Notes: a model not told the origin generated them from the letters alone. Positions 7,925 to 17,503 are shown, counted from the first letter of the stretch. The stretch: DNA of 64,000 bases from DATHZQ01 sp963823505 (GCA_963823505.1 CAWGLY010000006.1:186001-250000), one strand, 5' to 3'. A program made the numbers and translations.

Positions 7925-9706
7925 TCAGTTGAGTTCGTTGACTCGATCGGTGCTCGGCGGCGAAACCGGGCTGAACGCTCCGAGGTAGCCGATGAGGGCC
8001 GTCAGGTCATTGCCGCCGTCGAGCCTCGGGGTCGTGACTTCGGCGAAAGTGCCGAAGTTGTCGCCCCCGTCGGCGAGGAAGTTGTTGACCGTCACGTTGT
8101 ACGTACCGGCCGGGTCCAGATCGACCCCGTCCAGCTGGACATTGCTGATCGTCACCGACGTGCAGTCGCCGTCCGCGATCGTCTTCTCGAGGTCGTAGGT
8201 GAAACCCTCCGACACGCCAAGGTGGAGGAACGGACGGCTCGACCCTGCAGGCTGACACTGCTCCTCGAGCACCGACATGATCTGGTCCCCAGTCATCTCA
8301 AACGTGAACAGCGTGTTGCCGAATGGCTGGAACGTGAACGCCTCGCCAAAGGTGACGACGCCGTCGCCTTCTTCGCCCGACTGGGCGTACGTCAGGTCCG
8401 ACCGGACCCCGCCAGGGTTCATGAGGGCGAGGTCGGCCCCGGCGGCGGATGTTGACCACAGCTGGGCGTCAGCGACCAGGTTGCCGGCAGCAGACTCGAC
8501 GCCACGGTCATCCCCCGGAGGATCGCCGCCGCGATTGATGTCGGCCGTAATGGTCCCGATGGGATCATTTCCCGCCTCGTCGAACAGTGGCTGCCACTTC
8601 TCGATGATGGCGGTCAGCCCAGGGTTGGGACGCAGGGTGGCTTGGTCGACGACGTGGTTGGTCGCCGTGCTGAGATCGCGGCGGACGTCACCTGTGCGGG
8701 TGTCGAGGAAGAGATGTACTTCCGAGACGACCCGGCCGAACGAGTATGCGCTCGTCACGATGCGCGGCTGGCCATGCGGATCGTCGAGTACGCAGTTGTA
8801 GGGCAAGTGGGTGTGGCCCGTGATCACGGCGTCGATCTCGGGGTCGAGCGCGTTGTTGATGGCGACGATGGGTCCGGAGATACCGACGCATGCGTCGACA
8901 TCACCTGGAGGCGGTGTCTGCGAGCCACCTTCGTGCAGCAGCACAACGATCGTCTCGACACCCTCCGCCTTGAGGATCGGCACGAGCGCATTTGCGGTCT
9001 CTGCCTCGTCGAGGAAGTCCCAACCCTGGATGCCGACTGCGGCAACCAGCGTGTCGGTGGCCTCGAGCGTCATACCGATGAAGCCAACCGGCACGCCGGC
9101 AACCTTCTTGATCCAGTACGGCGGGAGTGGGGTTTCGCCCGTTTCCTCGTTGACGACGTTGGCGGCCAGCCACTGGAAGTCCGCGCCGGCATAGGGCGCT
9201 TCCTCGAAGTAGCAGCCGTCTACGGGATGGCAGCCGCCGTTCTGCATACGGAGCAGCTCGGTGACGCCTTCGTCGAACTCGTGGTTGCCGACGCTCGATA
9301 CATCGAGGCCCATCGCGTTGAGCGACTCCACAGACGGTTCGTCGTGGAAGAGGCCCGAGAACGCCGGCGAGCCACCGATGAGGTCACCAGCAGCAACGGT
9401 GAGAGTGTGCCGGTTACCCCGTTCGAGCTTCTTGAGCAGGGCGGCGAGGTACTCAGCCCCGCCGGCGGGTACATCGGCGACGGTTCCCGGTGAGCTCGCC
9501 TCGAGATGGCCGTGGTAGTCATTGAACGCCAGCAACTGCAGATCCACGAGTCGACCGCGACGCTCTGCGTCCGTTGCGGAGACCGGTTGCGCCAAAAGCG
9601 CAAGCGATGTCATGGCAACCGCCAATACGGCGACGAGCGCAAGCAGGCGTCGTCGCATCCGAGGTCGTGCTCGACCTAGCGCGGTGTACCCAGCGGGTGT
9701 TGACAT
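7925..9706 (-). CDS. Secreted 5'-nucleotidase / UDP-sugar hydrolase-type metallophosphatase
   Basis: A signal peptide (RMRRRLLALVAVLAVAMTSLALL...VSA) is followed by the metallophosphatase domain: FNDYHGHLE, AAGDLIGGSP, GNHEFDEG and GHTHLPYN supply the dimetal ligands. The C-terminal ~200 residues are the 5'-nucleotidase substrate-binding domain (NPGGVRSDL, FQPFGN). It hydrolyses extracellular nucleotides or nucleotide sugars to recover phosphate and nucleosides. The ATG at 9706 has a strong GGGAGGGGG site upstream. There is no C-terminal anchor, so it is probably released or held non-covalently. Confidence 0.93.
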   Translation of the reverse strand: MSTPAGYTALGRARPRMRRRLLALVAVLAVAMTSLALLAQPVSATDAERRGRLVDLQLLAFNDYHGHLEASSPGTVADVPAGGAEYLAALLKKLERGNRHTLTVAAGDLIGGSPAFSGLFHDEPSVESLNAMGLDVSSVGNHEFDEGVTELLRMQNGGCHPVDGCYFEEAPYAGADFQWLAANVVNEETGETPLPPYWIKKVAGVPVGFIGMTLEATDTLVAAVGIQGWDFLDEAETANALVPILKAEGVETIVVLLHEGGSQTPPPGDVDACVGISGPIVAINNALDPEIDAVITGHTHLPYNCVLDDPHGQPRIVTSAYSFGRVVSEVHLFLDTRTGDVRRDLSTATNHVVDQATLRPNPGLTAIIEKWQPLFDEAGNDPIGTITADINRGGDPPGDDRGVESAAGNLVADAQLWSTSAAGADLALMNPGGVRSDLTYAQSGEEGDGVVTFGEAFTFQPFGNTLFTFEMTGDQIMSVLEEQCQPAGSSRPFLHLGVSEGFTYDLEKTIADGDCTSVTISNVQLDGVDLDPAGTYNVTVNNFLADGGDNFGTFAEVTTPRLDGGNDLTALIGYLGAFSPVSPPSTDRVNELN

Positions 9707-9852
9707 GGGGTTCCCCCTCCCAATAGGGCCCGGTCCGAAGAGACTCCAGGCGATATCCATGTTTTTAGCACAAAAGCGGTGCCCGTGACTGCCGTCGACC
9801 GCGCGGCCGTCGCGCTCATGCGCTGGCGCGTGTCACCGGATACCCCTCCGGA

Positions 9853-10503
9853 TCAGATCAGTTTGCGGTCGTGGGCCCACTTGCCCAGCTCGTAGCGGTT
9901 GGAGAGCTGAAGTTTGCGCAGCACAGACGACACGTGATGCTCCACGGTCTTGGGCGAGATGAAGAGCTGCTCGCCGATCTCCCGATAGGTGTAGCCCCTG
10001 GCGATGTGCTGCAAGACCTCACGCTCGCGTGGCGTCAACCGGTCGAGCTCAGGGTCGACTTCGTGAACCGGGATACTGGAGAACGCGTCCAGCACAAAAC
10101 CGGCGAGCTGGGGTGAGAACACGGCATCCCCCGCAGCCACCCTGCGAATCGCATCGGCCAGCTCCAGCGCCGAGATCGTCTTCGTGACGTACCCTCGGGC
10201 ACCGGCGCGAATGGTGGCGACGACATCCTCAGGAGCGTCCGATGCGGAAATCGCAAGGAATTGCACCTCGGGATGCTCGTTGCGGATCGCGGTGATCACC
10301 GCCTTGCCGCCGCCGGCGGGCATGTGCACGTCTACGAGGACCACATCGGGCAGCCGCTCCCCAATCATCTCGATGGCTGCCGCAACCTCAGAAGCGTCCC
10401 CCACCATCTCGATGTTGTCCGGCAGCTGGCTGCGGACACCGGCACGAAACAGGTCGTGATCGTCGACGATGAACACCCGAATGGGCGTGCCCGCAGCGGT
10501 CAC
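9853..10503 (-). CDS. NarL/LuxR-family response regulator
   Basis: The receiver domain has acidic DDHD near the N-terminus, phospho-acceptor Asp in VVLVDVHMP and the conserved Lys in YVTKTIS. The C-terminal LuxR helix-turn-helix is LTPREREVLQHIARG...IGEQLFISPKTVEHHVSS. At 216 aa it is a standard NarL-type regulator. Its start overlaps the histidine kinase stop by 4 bp, so the two form a pair. The targets are unknown; the neighbouring secreted nucleotidase is the nearest candidate but nothing proves the link. Confidence 0.94.
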   Translation of the reverse strand: MTAAGTPIRVFIVDDHDLFRAGVRSQLPDNIEMVGDASEVAAAIEMIGERLPDVVLVDVHMPAGGGKAVITAIRNEHPEVQFLAISASDAPEDVVATIRAGARGYVTKTISALELADAIRRVAAGDAVFSPQLAGFVLDAFSSIPVHEVDPELDRLTPREREVLQHIARGYTYREIGEQLFISPKTVEHHVSSVLRKLQLSNRYELGKWAHDRKLI

Positions 10504-11636
10504 GACCCGGCGCCCTCGATCATCAGATGAACCTCGGTACCGGAAGCCGGAGTTGAGTTGATGTGCACTGCCCCGCCGACGGCGCCGATGCGAGACACGA
10601 TGGAATCGACGATGCCGCGGCGGTCGTCCGCCACATCGTCGGCATCGAAACCGGTGCCTCTGTCTCTCACGAACACCTCCAGGCGTCCTGCGTCCGCTTC
10701 ACCGTAGACCGCGATCTCGCCGGCCCCCGAATGTTTCGCTGCGTTGACCGCCGCTTCCCGCGCCGCCAGCACGGCCGCCTCGACCTCCGCATCCCACGGC
10801 CGGTCGCCCACAACCACGACGTCCACCTTGACCCGGCTCAGCTCCTCGACGCCGGCTCCCATCGCAACCAGCCCGCCGCGGAATCCGCTGCGGTCGAGCG
10901 CAGGACCTCCATACAGCACCTCCCGCAGCTCACGCTCCTGGCGCCTCGCCAGCTGCGCAACCCGCGATGCGTCATCGCGATCGCGCTGGATCAGGGCGAG
11001 GGTTTGCAGCACCCCGTCGTGGATTTGGGCAGCCAGCCGGGCCCGCTCCTCAGCAATGGCGCGAGCGGTTTGTTCGTCGGCGAGCGCTGCCTCGGCCGCC
11101 GCCCGCAACTCGTCGCGATGGCGGAGCGTGCCGACCGCCCACGACGCCGCTGCTGCAGCGAAGCCGTATACCAGGACGGCCCCCGAAGACGCGGTGAGAT
11201 CCGCGACGTCGTCGGTCGACACCTGCCAGAAGGCCACGGCGGTCAGGACTGCGGCGGTGCCCAGCCCGCCGGCCCAACCCGCCGCATAGACGCCATGAAA
11301 GACCGAGGCCAGCGGGTATCCACCCGCAAAACTCCCAGAGCCTGCCAGGTGAGCCGCGATGAGCGCGGCGGCCGCAACGCCGACATCGGCGACGACGAAC
11401 ACGGGCGAACGAAGTGCGTCTGGGCGGCGGAACGACAGGGCGAGGACGATGCCCGTCCAGCAGACAACCCCGCCGATGACCGCCACCACGATGCCTGGGC
11501 GGTCGGGTGGGCTCGATCCGGCGAGCGTCACCACCGCCAGGACGGTCAGCCAGACGGCACCAAAGATGCGGTAGCCGACGACAACACGCAGCAGCCCTGA
11601 TTCGATGCTGCCGCGCTGGCTCGAGGTCGGTGTCAT
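10500..11636 (-). CDS. Sensor histidine kinase (NarX/DesK-type)
   Basis: About five N-terminal membrane segments are followed by a helical dimerisation region with the HisKA_3-like motif QIHDGVLQTLALIQRD (phospho-His near residue 206). The C-terminal ATPase domain has EAAVNAAKHSG and DRGTGFDADDV. It phosphorylates the coupled LuxR-type regulator. No extracytoplasmic sensor domain is evident, so it may sense a membrane or intracellular signal. The ATG lies 7 bases after a TACGCT -10 box with no ribosome site, which indicates a leaderless transcript. Confidence 0.92.
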   Translation of the reverse strand: MTPTSSQRGSIESGLLRVVVGYRIFGAVWLTVLAVVTLAGSSPPDRPGIVVAVIGGVVCWTGIVLALSFRRPDALRSPVFVVADVGVAAAALIAAHLAGSGSFAGGYPLASVFHGVYAAGWAGGLGTAAVLTAVAFWQVSTDDVADLTASSGAVLVYGFAAAAASWAVGTLRHRDELRAAAEAALADEQTARAIAEERARLAAQIHDGVLQTLALIQRDRDDASRVAQLARRQERELREVLYGGPALDRSGFRGGLVAMGAGVEELSRVKVDVVVVGDRPWDAEVEAAVLAAREAAVNAAKHSGAGEIAVYGEADAGRLEVFVRDRGTGFDADDVADDRRGIVDSIVSRIGAVGGAVHINSTPASGTEVHLMIEGAGS

Positions 11637-11649
11637 GGACGGCAGCGTA
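11637..11649 (-). promoter_or_regulatory. Leaderless-type promoter (-10 TACGCT) of the two-component operon
   Basis: On the reverse strand TACGCT (11649-11644) is followed by 7 bases and then the ATG at 11636, with no Shine-Dalgarno sequence. This is the same arrangement seen at several other operon starts in this window. Confidence 0.55.
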
Positions 11650-11687
11650 TCGCCTCGCTCAAACGGGCGGTACCGCCGGAACGAGGC

Positions 11688-13130
11688 TCAGTCGGCAACA
11701 GCGGCTTCGGCCAGCGAAACCAGCGTCCGTACCCCGAAGCCGGTGCCACCCTCGGTGATGTAATGCTCGGCCTTGGCTGCTCGGGCGGGGCCTGCGATGT
11801 CGATGTGGGCCCAGGGCACCTCGCCGGCGAACTCGCGCAGGAACAGTGCCGCCGTGATGGCTCCACCAAACCTGTCGCCGATGTTCTTCATGTCGGCGAC
11901 CACCGATTCCAGCTTCGAGCGGTAGGAGTCCTCGAGGGGCAAGCGCCAAACGTCTTCGCCTGCCATGCGCGCGGCACTCTCCACCTTGGCGGCCACGTCG
12001 TCATCCGATGCGAACACGCCGGCAATCCCCTTGCCGAGCGCCGCCACGCAGGCACCCGTCAGCGTGGCGATGTCCACGACCAGATCTGGCTCCTCTTCCG
12101 CTGCGAGGGACAATCCGTCGGCGAGGACCAGCCGGCCCTCAGCGTCTGTGTTCAGCACCTCGACCGTCTTGCCATTGCGAGCGGTGAAAACGTCACCGGG
12201 GCGCAACGCACCGCCACCCGGCATGTTCTCTGTGAGCGGCGTGATGCCGACGATCTCGACGGGGAGACCGAGCTCGGCGATCGCCCACACCGCAGCGAAC
12301 ACGGCGGCCGCTCCGGACATATCCGACTTCATCTCCTCCATGCCTGCGGGAGGTTTCAGCGAAAGTCCACCGCTGTCGAAAACGATCCCCTTGCCGACGA
12401 ACGCCAGCTTGGTCGATGCACCTTCGGGCTTGTAGTGGAGCCGGACCAGACGGGCGGGTTGATGCGAGCCGGCGGCCACGGCTGCCAGTCCGCCCAGCCT
12501 CTCTGCGGCGATCTCATCGGGTCCCCACACCGTGACGTCGACACCGGAGCCTCGCAGCTCGCCGGTGACCCACTCGGCAAGCCGGGTGGGTGATTTGTCG
12601 GCGGCGGGCTCGTTGACGAGATCACGTGCCTTGGCAACGGCTCTGGCGATCGTGGCGCCCCGGCCGCCATCGGCGGCGGCGGCTGCGAGCGACAGTCGCT
12701 CGGTGACGATGGGCTTGGGCTCGCTCACATGGCGGTCGAAGGTGTACTGGCCGAGCGTGAAGCCGAAGGACACGAGGTCCTCGGCGTCCTCGAGGTCGAC
12801 TTGATGCAGCGTCGTCACGACTTTGGCGTGGGTCTTGGCGGATCCGGCAGCGATGGCCGCGGCTCGCCGCAGCCCCTCGGCATCGACCTCGCCACCCAAA
12901 CCGATGAACAGCACCTGGCGGTAGGAAACTGCCCCGGCGCCAGGCACCGATGCCGTTTCGCCGGCCTTGCCGGTGAAACCCCTGCCGGCCAGGTAGTCGT
13001 CCAGCCAATCGCCGAGTTGTTCTCGGACCCAGTCCGCCCCCGGCCCCCACGTCACGTCCTCCATCACCGGAACCACCAGCAGGTCGCCCTCATCTTCGGC
13101 AATTGCGGGCCCGGCAGCGATCTCCAGCAT
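11688..13130 (-). CDS. pepA: Leucyl aminopeptidase (M17)
   Basis: The C-terminal catalytic domain contains NTDAEGRLVLADGLSLA, the M17 signature, preceded by VGKGIVFDSGGLSLKP with metal-binding residues and MKSDMSGAAAV. Length about 480 aa is standard for the hexameric cytosolic enzyme that removes N-terminal Leu and other residues from peptides. The ATG at 13130 overlaps the adenosyltransferase stop (TGATG), so the two are translationally coupled. A TTG one codon upstream is a less likely start. Confidence 0.95.
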   Translation of the reverse strand: MLEIAAGPAIAEDEGDLLVVPVMEDVTWGPGADWVREQLGDWLDDYLAGRGFTGKAGETASVPGAGAVSYRQVLFIGLGGEVDAEGLRRAAAIAAGSAKTHAKVVTTLHQVDLEDAEDLVSFGFTLGQYTFDRHVSEPKPIVTERLSLAAAAADGGRGATIARAVAKARDLVNEPAADKSPTRLAEWVTGELRGSGVDVTVWGPDEIAAERLGGLAAVAAGSHQPARLVRLHYKPEGASTKLAFVGKGIVFDSGGLSLKPPAGMEEMKSDMSGAAAVFAAVWAIAELGLPVEIVGITPLTENMPGGGALRPGDVFTARNGKTVEVLNTDAEGRLVLADGLSLAAEEEPDLVVDIATLTGACVAALGKGIAGVFASDDDVAAKVESAARMAGEDVWRLPLEDSYRSKLESVVADMKNIGDRFGGAITAALFLREFAGEVPWAHIDIAGPARAAKAEHYITEGGTGFGVRTLVSLAEAAVAD

Positions 13131-13684
13131 CAACGGTCCTCGTTTCGGATTGGAGTCCAGGCGTCTTCGACCGCCCTGGCCAGCATGTACAAGTAGTCGG
13201 CAAGACGGTTGAGGTAGGACACCACCTCGGACTCGAGCTCCGTCTCCCTGAGGTGGGTCACCGCGGCGCGCTCTGCACGTCGCACGATCGTGCGGGCGAT
13301 GTCGATCGACGCCGCAAGCGGGTTGCCGCCCGGCACCACGAACTCGGTCGGCATACCGCGGTCGTCCACGATGTCGTCGATCGCCATCTCGAGGCCGACC
13401 ACCATCTCGGGCGTCACCAGGCTCACGCCTGGCTCGAGCTTGTGGTGGCTCTTCGGATTGGTCGCCAGCTCGGCACCGACGACGAAGAGCTCGCGTTGCC
13501 GCGCAAGGATCGTCAAAGCGAGGTCTGGGTCCGAGGTGGCGGCGATGGCTCGCACCATCCCGAGGGCAGAGACCGCCTCGTCGACTGTTCCGTAGGCGGT
13601 CGGACCTGTGGCGTCTTTGGGAACACGGCCACCGTAGAACAATCCGGTGGAGCCGTCGTCGCCCTTTTTGGTGTAGATCTTCAC
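13130..13684 (-). CDS. Cob(I)alamin adenosyltransferase, PduO type
   Basis: The N-terminus VKIYTKKGDDGSTGLFYGG carries the ATP-binding TKxGDxGxTxL signature of PduO-type ATRs. The C-terminal part has the conserved RRAER and LNRLADYLYMLAR motifs. It converts cob(I)alamin and ATP to adenosylcobalamin, the cofactor required by the acyl-CoA mutase encoded at 35323-36963. The GTG start has a TAACCT -10-like box 8 bases upstream on its strand and no ribosome site, pointing to a leaderless message. The larger open frame upstream is not used. Confidence 0.93.
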   Translation of the reverse strand: MKIYTKKGDDGSTGLFYGGRVPKDATGPTAYGTVDEAVSALGMVRAIAATSDPDLALTILARQRELFVVGAELATNPKSHHKLEPGVSLVTPEMVVGLEMAIDDIVDDRGMPTEFVVPGGNPLAASIDIARTIVRRAERAAVTHLRETELESEVVSYLNRLADYLYMLARAVEDAWTPIRNEDR

Positions 13685-13698
13685 GAGGATGGAGGTTA
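13685..13698 (-). promoter_or_regulatory. Leaderless-type promoter (-10 TAACCT) of the adenosyltransferase-pepA operon
   Basis: The reverse-strand TAACCT (13698-13693) lies 8 bases before the GTG at 13684, without a Shine-Dalgarno sequence in between. Confidence 0.45.
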
Positions 13699-13728
13699 GG
13701 GGTGTGCGCAGCCCCTGGAGTCCATCGC

Positions 13729-14397
13729 TCAGCCGTACGCGACGAGGCGACCGACCACCAGCACGCCCACTGCGGTGAGGACTGCCAGGTAACTCAACCC
13801 GGTCGCCGCCATGACACCGGTGTACCTCGGTTCCTTGAGCGAGAACCACACGCCGACGAGCAACAGTCCCGTCATGACCGCAAGCGCGGCGTAGGCCCAG
13901 GCGAACACGGCGTCGGCGGCCAGACCATCGGCAGCGACCTCGACGGCGATGAGTGCCACGTCGGCAACCAGCCCGACCCCACCTGCGTACACCAGCCGGA
14001 AGAGCGCCCAGCGCGGTAGCCGGGGATCGACGAGGTACCAGTGGCCGAGCAGCATCTCCGAGGTGACGCCGCCCATGAAGAGGGCACCGGTGACCGCCAC
14101 ACCCAACGGCGAGTCGGTGCCGGAGGCGACGAGGAATCCGAGCGCGGCAACGGCGAAGCCGGCCGCGGCCCACGTGGGCCGGCGGGCAAGAACGCCGCCC
14201 GCCACCGCGGCCGCCACGCCGACCATTGCCGCCGCTCCTCCGCCGGCGGCGACGGCGAACACGCCGAACATCACCACAACGCCAGAGGACAGCCAGGTGT
14301 ACCCAGGGCCGACCACGCGCCACCAAACAACGGCACCGGCCCCGGCGGCCAGGCCGGCGCTCCACATGCTGAGGACGAGGGCCGGGGTGAGGTCCAT
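13729..14397 (-). CDS. Polytopic membrane protein of unknown function, 222 aa
   Basis: Roughly seven hydrophobic segments span nearly the whole length, separated by very short loops. I do not recognise a family with certainty. The central LLGHWYLVDPRLPRWALFR has His and Arg residues that look conserved-like and could bind haem or a cofactor, but that is speculation. The gene starts 11 bases after the transketolase stop and is probably co-transcribed with it. Confidence 0.8.
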   Translation of the reverse strand: MDLTPALVLSMWSAGLAAGAGAVVWWRVVGPGYTWLSSGVVVMFGVFAVAAGGGAAAMVGVAAAVAGGVLARRPTWAAAGFAVAALGFLVASGTDSPLGVAVTGALFMGGVTSEMLLGHWYLVDPRLPRWALFRLVYAGGVGLVADVALIAVEVAADGLAADAVFAWAYAALAVMTGLLLVGVWFSLKEPRYTGVMAATGLSYLAVLTAVGVLVVGRLVAYG

Positions 14398-14408
14398 AGG
14401 TGGAGCGC

Positions 14409-16364
14409 TCAGCCGAGCCAGTCAGAGATCGTGGCGGCCACAGCTGCCGGCGTCATGCCGTACTGCTCTGCCAGCACCGAGGCAGGAGCCGATGCCCCGA
14501 AGTGGTCGATGCCGATCCTCAGGCCATCGGAGCCGACGATTTCGGCCCAGCCGAACGTGACGCCTGCCTCGAGCGAGATCCGCGGCACGCCCGAGCCAAG
14601 CACCTCGGTGCGGTAGGCAGGGTCCTGCTGCAGGAACGCCTCGACACACGGCATCGAGACCACCCGCGCCGCAGTGCCCTCTTCACCGAGGATCTCGGCC
14701 GCGGCATGCGCCACCCACAACTCCGAGCCGGTGGCGACGAGCACGGCATCCGTGCCATCGCGGGCGACAAATCCGCCCTTCGCCACGACGTCCGGATCGG
14801 TCGGCGTGTCCGGGACCGGTACACCTTGCCTGCTCAGAATCAGCGCAGTTGGCCCATCAGTGCGGTTGATGGCGACCTGCCAGGCGCCTGCCGTCTCTCC
14901 GGGATCGCCGGGGCGGATCACCCACAGATTGGGTATCGCTCGCAGCGCGGCGACATGTTCAACCGGTTGGTGGGTTGGACCATCCTCGCCGAGGAACACC
15001 GAGTCGTGGGTCCAAACCCAGATGCTTGGTGCACCCATGAGCGCCCCGAGACGAACGGAACCCCGCATGTAGTCGCTGAACGTGAGGAACGTCGAGCCGA
15101 ACCCACGCAGACCACCGTGCAGGTTGATCCCGTTGACGATCGCCCCCATGCCGTGTTCCCGCACCCCGTACCGGACATTGCGGCCGCCACGGTCCGCAGC
15201 GCCGAAGTCGGCCGCGGAGTTGATGAGCGACTTGGTCGACCCTGCAAGGTCGGCATCGCCGGTGAGCACATCCACCCGCTGTTCGGCGAGGGATTGGATG
15301 ACATCTCCCGACATGGCCCGCGTCGCCACGCTCTTGCCGGCGTCGTAGACCGGCGCTTCAAGCGTCACCGGCGCCGGTGTGAAGTAGGCCGACCACGCAG
15401 CCGCTACCGAGGCGTCGGCCTCGGTTGCACGGGTGTGGCGGTCCGCCCATGCGGTGCGGGCGGTGCGTCCTCGCTCCATGGCCGCCGTGAAGTAGCCGTA
15501 CACCTCGTCGGGGATCTCGAACGGGGGCAGCTCCCAACCCAGCGCCTCGCGGACGAGCGCGATCTCATGGTCGCCGAGCGGCGAGCCGTGGGCCTTCGCC
15601 GTGTCTTGTTTGTTCGGGCTGCCAAAACCGATGTGGGTCTTTGCCGAGATCAGCGTCGGCTTGTCGCCGACCGCCTGCGCTTCGGCGACGGCTTCCCGGA
15701 TCGCGTCGTGATCGTGGCCGTCGATGGTGAGCGTGTGCCAGCCGTAGGCCCGGAAGCGCTTCGGCACATCCTCGGTGAACGTCCAATCGGTCGGGCCCTC
15801 CAGCGAGATCGCGTTGTCGTCGTAGAGGTAGATGAGGCGGCCGAGCTCCCAATGCCCCGCAAGCGACGCCGCCTCAGAGGCGACCCCCTCCATGAGGTCG
15901 CCGTCCGAGACAAACACATACGTGGTGTGATCGACGAGGTCCGAGCCGAACCGATCCCGCAGATGGGCTTCGGCGAGCGCCATCCCGATACCGGTCCCAA
16001 ACCCCTGACCCAACGGTCCCGTCGTCATCTCGATACCGCGGTGCAACTCGATCTCCGGGTGCCCGGCGGTTGGCGAACCCCACTGCCGGAAGTTGCGGAT
16101 GTCGTCCATCGGCAGGTCGAACCCGGACAGGTGCAGCAGCGAGTACAGCAGCATCGAGCCGTGCCCGTTGGACACGATGAAGCGATCGCGGTCTGGCCAA
16201 TCCGGGTGACTTGGGTCGACGGTGAGGAAGTCGCCCCACACCACGGCGGCGAGATCGGCCATACCCATCGGCATGCCTGGATGGCCGGAATCGGCTTTCT
16301 GGACGGCGTCCATGGACAGCACGCGGATGGCGTCGGCTGCCTGGCGAGCGAGATCGTTGGTCAC
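14409..16364 (-). CDS. tkt: Transketolase
   Basis: The thiamine-diphosphate enzyme of the pentose phosphate pathway. N-terminal ADSGHPGMPMGMADL, the ThDP-binding GDGDLMEG region and the pyrimidine-domain stretch with MRGSVRLGALM are visible. It has about 651 aa, the normal size. The GTG at 16364 is chosen because GGAGGA lies immediately upstream and the protein then begins at the family N-terminus (TNDLARQAADAIRVLS). The longer upstream open frame has no homology-like content. Confidence 0.95.
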   Translation of the reverse strand: MTNDLARQAADAIRVLSMDAVQKADSGHPGMPMGMADLAAVVWGDFLTVDPSHPDWPDRDRFIVSNGHGSMLLYSLLHLSGFDLPMDDIRNFRQWGSPTAGHPEIELHRGIEMTTGPLGQGFGTGIGMALAEAHLRDRFGSDLVDHTTYVFVSDGDLMEGVASEAASLAGHWELGRLIYLYDDNAISLEGPTDWTFTEDVPKRFRAYGWHTLTIDGHDHDAIREAVAEAQAVGDKPTLISAKTHIGFGSPNKQDTAKAHGSPLGDHEIALVREALGWELPPFEIPDEVYGYFTAAMERGRTARTAWADRHTRATEADASVAAAWSAYFTPAPVTLEAPVYDAGKSVATRAMSGDVIQSLAEQRVDVLTGDADLAGSTKSLINSAADFGAADRGGRNVRYGVREHGMGAIVNGINLHGGLRGFGSTFLTFSDYMRGSVRLGALMGAPSIWVWTHDSVFLGEDGPTHQPVEHVAALRAIPNLWVIRPGDPGETAGAWQVAINRTDGPTALILSRQGVPVPDTPTDPDVVAKGGFVARDGTDAVLVATGSELWVAHAAAEILGEEGTAARVVSMPCVEAFLQQDPAYRTEVLGSGVPRISLEAGVTFGWAEIVGSDGLRIGIDHFGASAPASVLAEQYGMTPAAVAATISDWLG

Positions 16365-16734
16365 GGTTCCTCCGCAGGGCTGGGAAGCCGGGCCAGAGTA
16401 GGAGATTGCCGCCCAAAGCGTCACACCGGCTGGCAGGTCCCGGCGAATGGGCGAGTCAGTACAACCCATCCCTCCGGCACCGAGGGTCTTGACTGCGATG
16501 ACCGGTCGCCCGGTATGGGCCGCGATGCGCAGCGTGCTCGCAGCCGGGAGCCAGATGACGGAAGGTGCCGCTCTCTCGTGCATTCCCGCCTGGGGACAAA
16601 CGGTCGAGTGGACGCCACCGCTCCGAGGTCTTGCGTTGACGGTCGACATCTGGATCCTGTTGATCGTGCCGCCCCTTCTGCGGTCGAACGGGTCATACTG
16701 CTGTGAGCGGACATCGAGTGAATGCGTCGACAAC

Positions 16735-17370
16735 ATGGCCGACTCTGAATCAATGAACGCTCGCAGACCGGGGCCTCGGCGTCCGGATGGGGCACCGGTC
16801 GGGGCGGACGAGGTGCGCCGCGCGGTGCTTGATGCCGCGGCAACGCTGTTCGCGGTATACGGAGTCGGGCAGGTGTCGTTGCGCGATGTCGCCGCCGCCG
16901 CGGACACGCATCTGGCGCTCATCAGCCGCTACATCGGCAACCGAGAACAACTCGAACTGGCGGTCTTCGACGACCTGTCGGAACAGCTCGCACGGAGCGT
17001 GAGCGAACATCCGCTGGAGGGCCAGGGGCACGGGAACGACACGGTGATGGGAAAGTGGTCGAGGGTGGCCGCGTCGCTCGCGATCAAAGGCCGTCCGCTT
17101 GCCGGTCGTCCAGGGTTCAACCCTGTGAAGGCGATGGCGGACACCCTCGCCGATGCGTATGGGCTCGAGCCGGTCGCCGCACGAGTTCGAGCGGCGCAGA
17201 TCGTGGCGACCGCAATCGGCTGGCGAGTCTTCGAGGACTACTTGATCGCTGCGGGCGAACTCGACGAGATCCCGCTCGCGACGCTCCGCGAAGAGTTGGT
17301 GCATTCCGGTCGTCGGCTCGGAGCGACGCCGTGGCCGTCACAGCCCGACCCCGAGCCCCGTCGAGGCTGA
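16735..17370 (+). CDS. TetR-family transcriptional regulator
   Basis: An N-terminal TetR DNA-binding domain: RRAVLDAAATLFAVYGVGQVSLRDVAAAADTHLALISRYIGNREQL is the canonical helix-turn-helix layout (shown here only as a descriptive span at residues ~23-68). The C-terminal ligand-binding half is divergent, as usual. It is followed by the desulfinase gene, whose upstream region holds an 18-bp palindrome at 17428-17445, so it probably represses that operon. The ATG at 16735 is the first start downstream of noncoding-looking sequence; 16753 is an alternative. Confidence 0.88.
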   Translation: MADSESMNARRPGPRRPDGAPVGADEVRRAVLDAAATLFAVYGVGQVSLRDVAAAADTHLALISRYIGNREQLELAVFDDLSEQLARSVSEHPLEGQGHGNDTVMGKWSRVAASLAIKGRPLAGRPGFNPVKAMADTLADAYGLEPVAARVRAAQIVATAIGWRVFEDYLIAAGELDEIPLATLREELVHSGRRLGATPWPSQPDPEPRRG

Positions 17371-17427
17371 GCGTCGGCGGCGATCGGGACCTCCGGCGCT
17401 AGGAGGACCCTCTACATCGATTCATCA

Positions 17428-17445
17428 TGTGTACGATTGTTCACA
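17428..17445. promoter_or_regulatory. 18-bp imperfect palindrome over a -10 box: TetR operator candidate
   Basis: TGTGTACGATTGTTCACA has half-sites matching at 7 of 9 positions and contains TACGAT, a good -10 hexamer, at 17432-17437. It lies 58 bases after the TetR gene and 59 bases before the desulfinase start, so a bound repressor would block the promoter. Confidence 0.55.
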
Positions 17446-17503
17446 ACCGCCTGTTCGTCTCGACGTATCTGTCGGGCGAATCGATTCGAAGGAGCAAGAT
17501 CTG

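Noticed and set aside
10563..11600. Open frame on the forward strand opposite the histidine kinase
   Set aside because: Its sequence is Arg/His/Pro-rich with no motif, and the opposite strand has a complete kinase.
13130..14365. Upstream extension of the adenosyltransferase to 411 residues
   Set aside because: The added part is Arg/Gly low-complexity antisense to the membrane protein region. The family N-terminus begins at the GTG at 13684.
14400..16706. Long open frame (768 codons) on the forward strand opposite transketolase
   Set aside because: It is an antisense shadow of a high-GC gene. The reverse strand carries clear transketolase motifs and a ribosome site.
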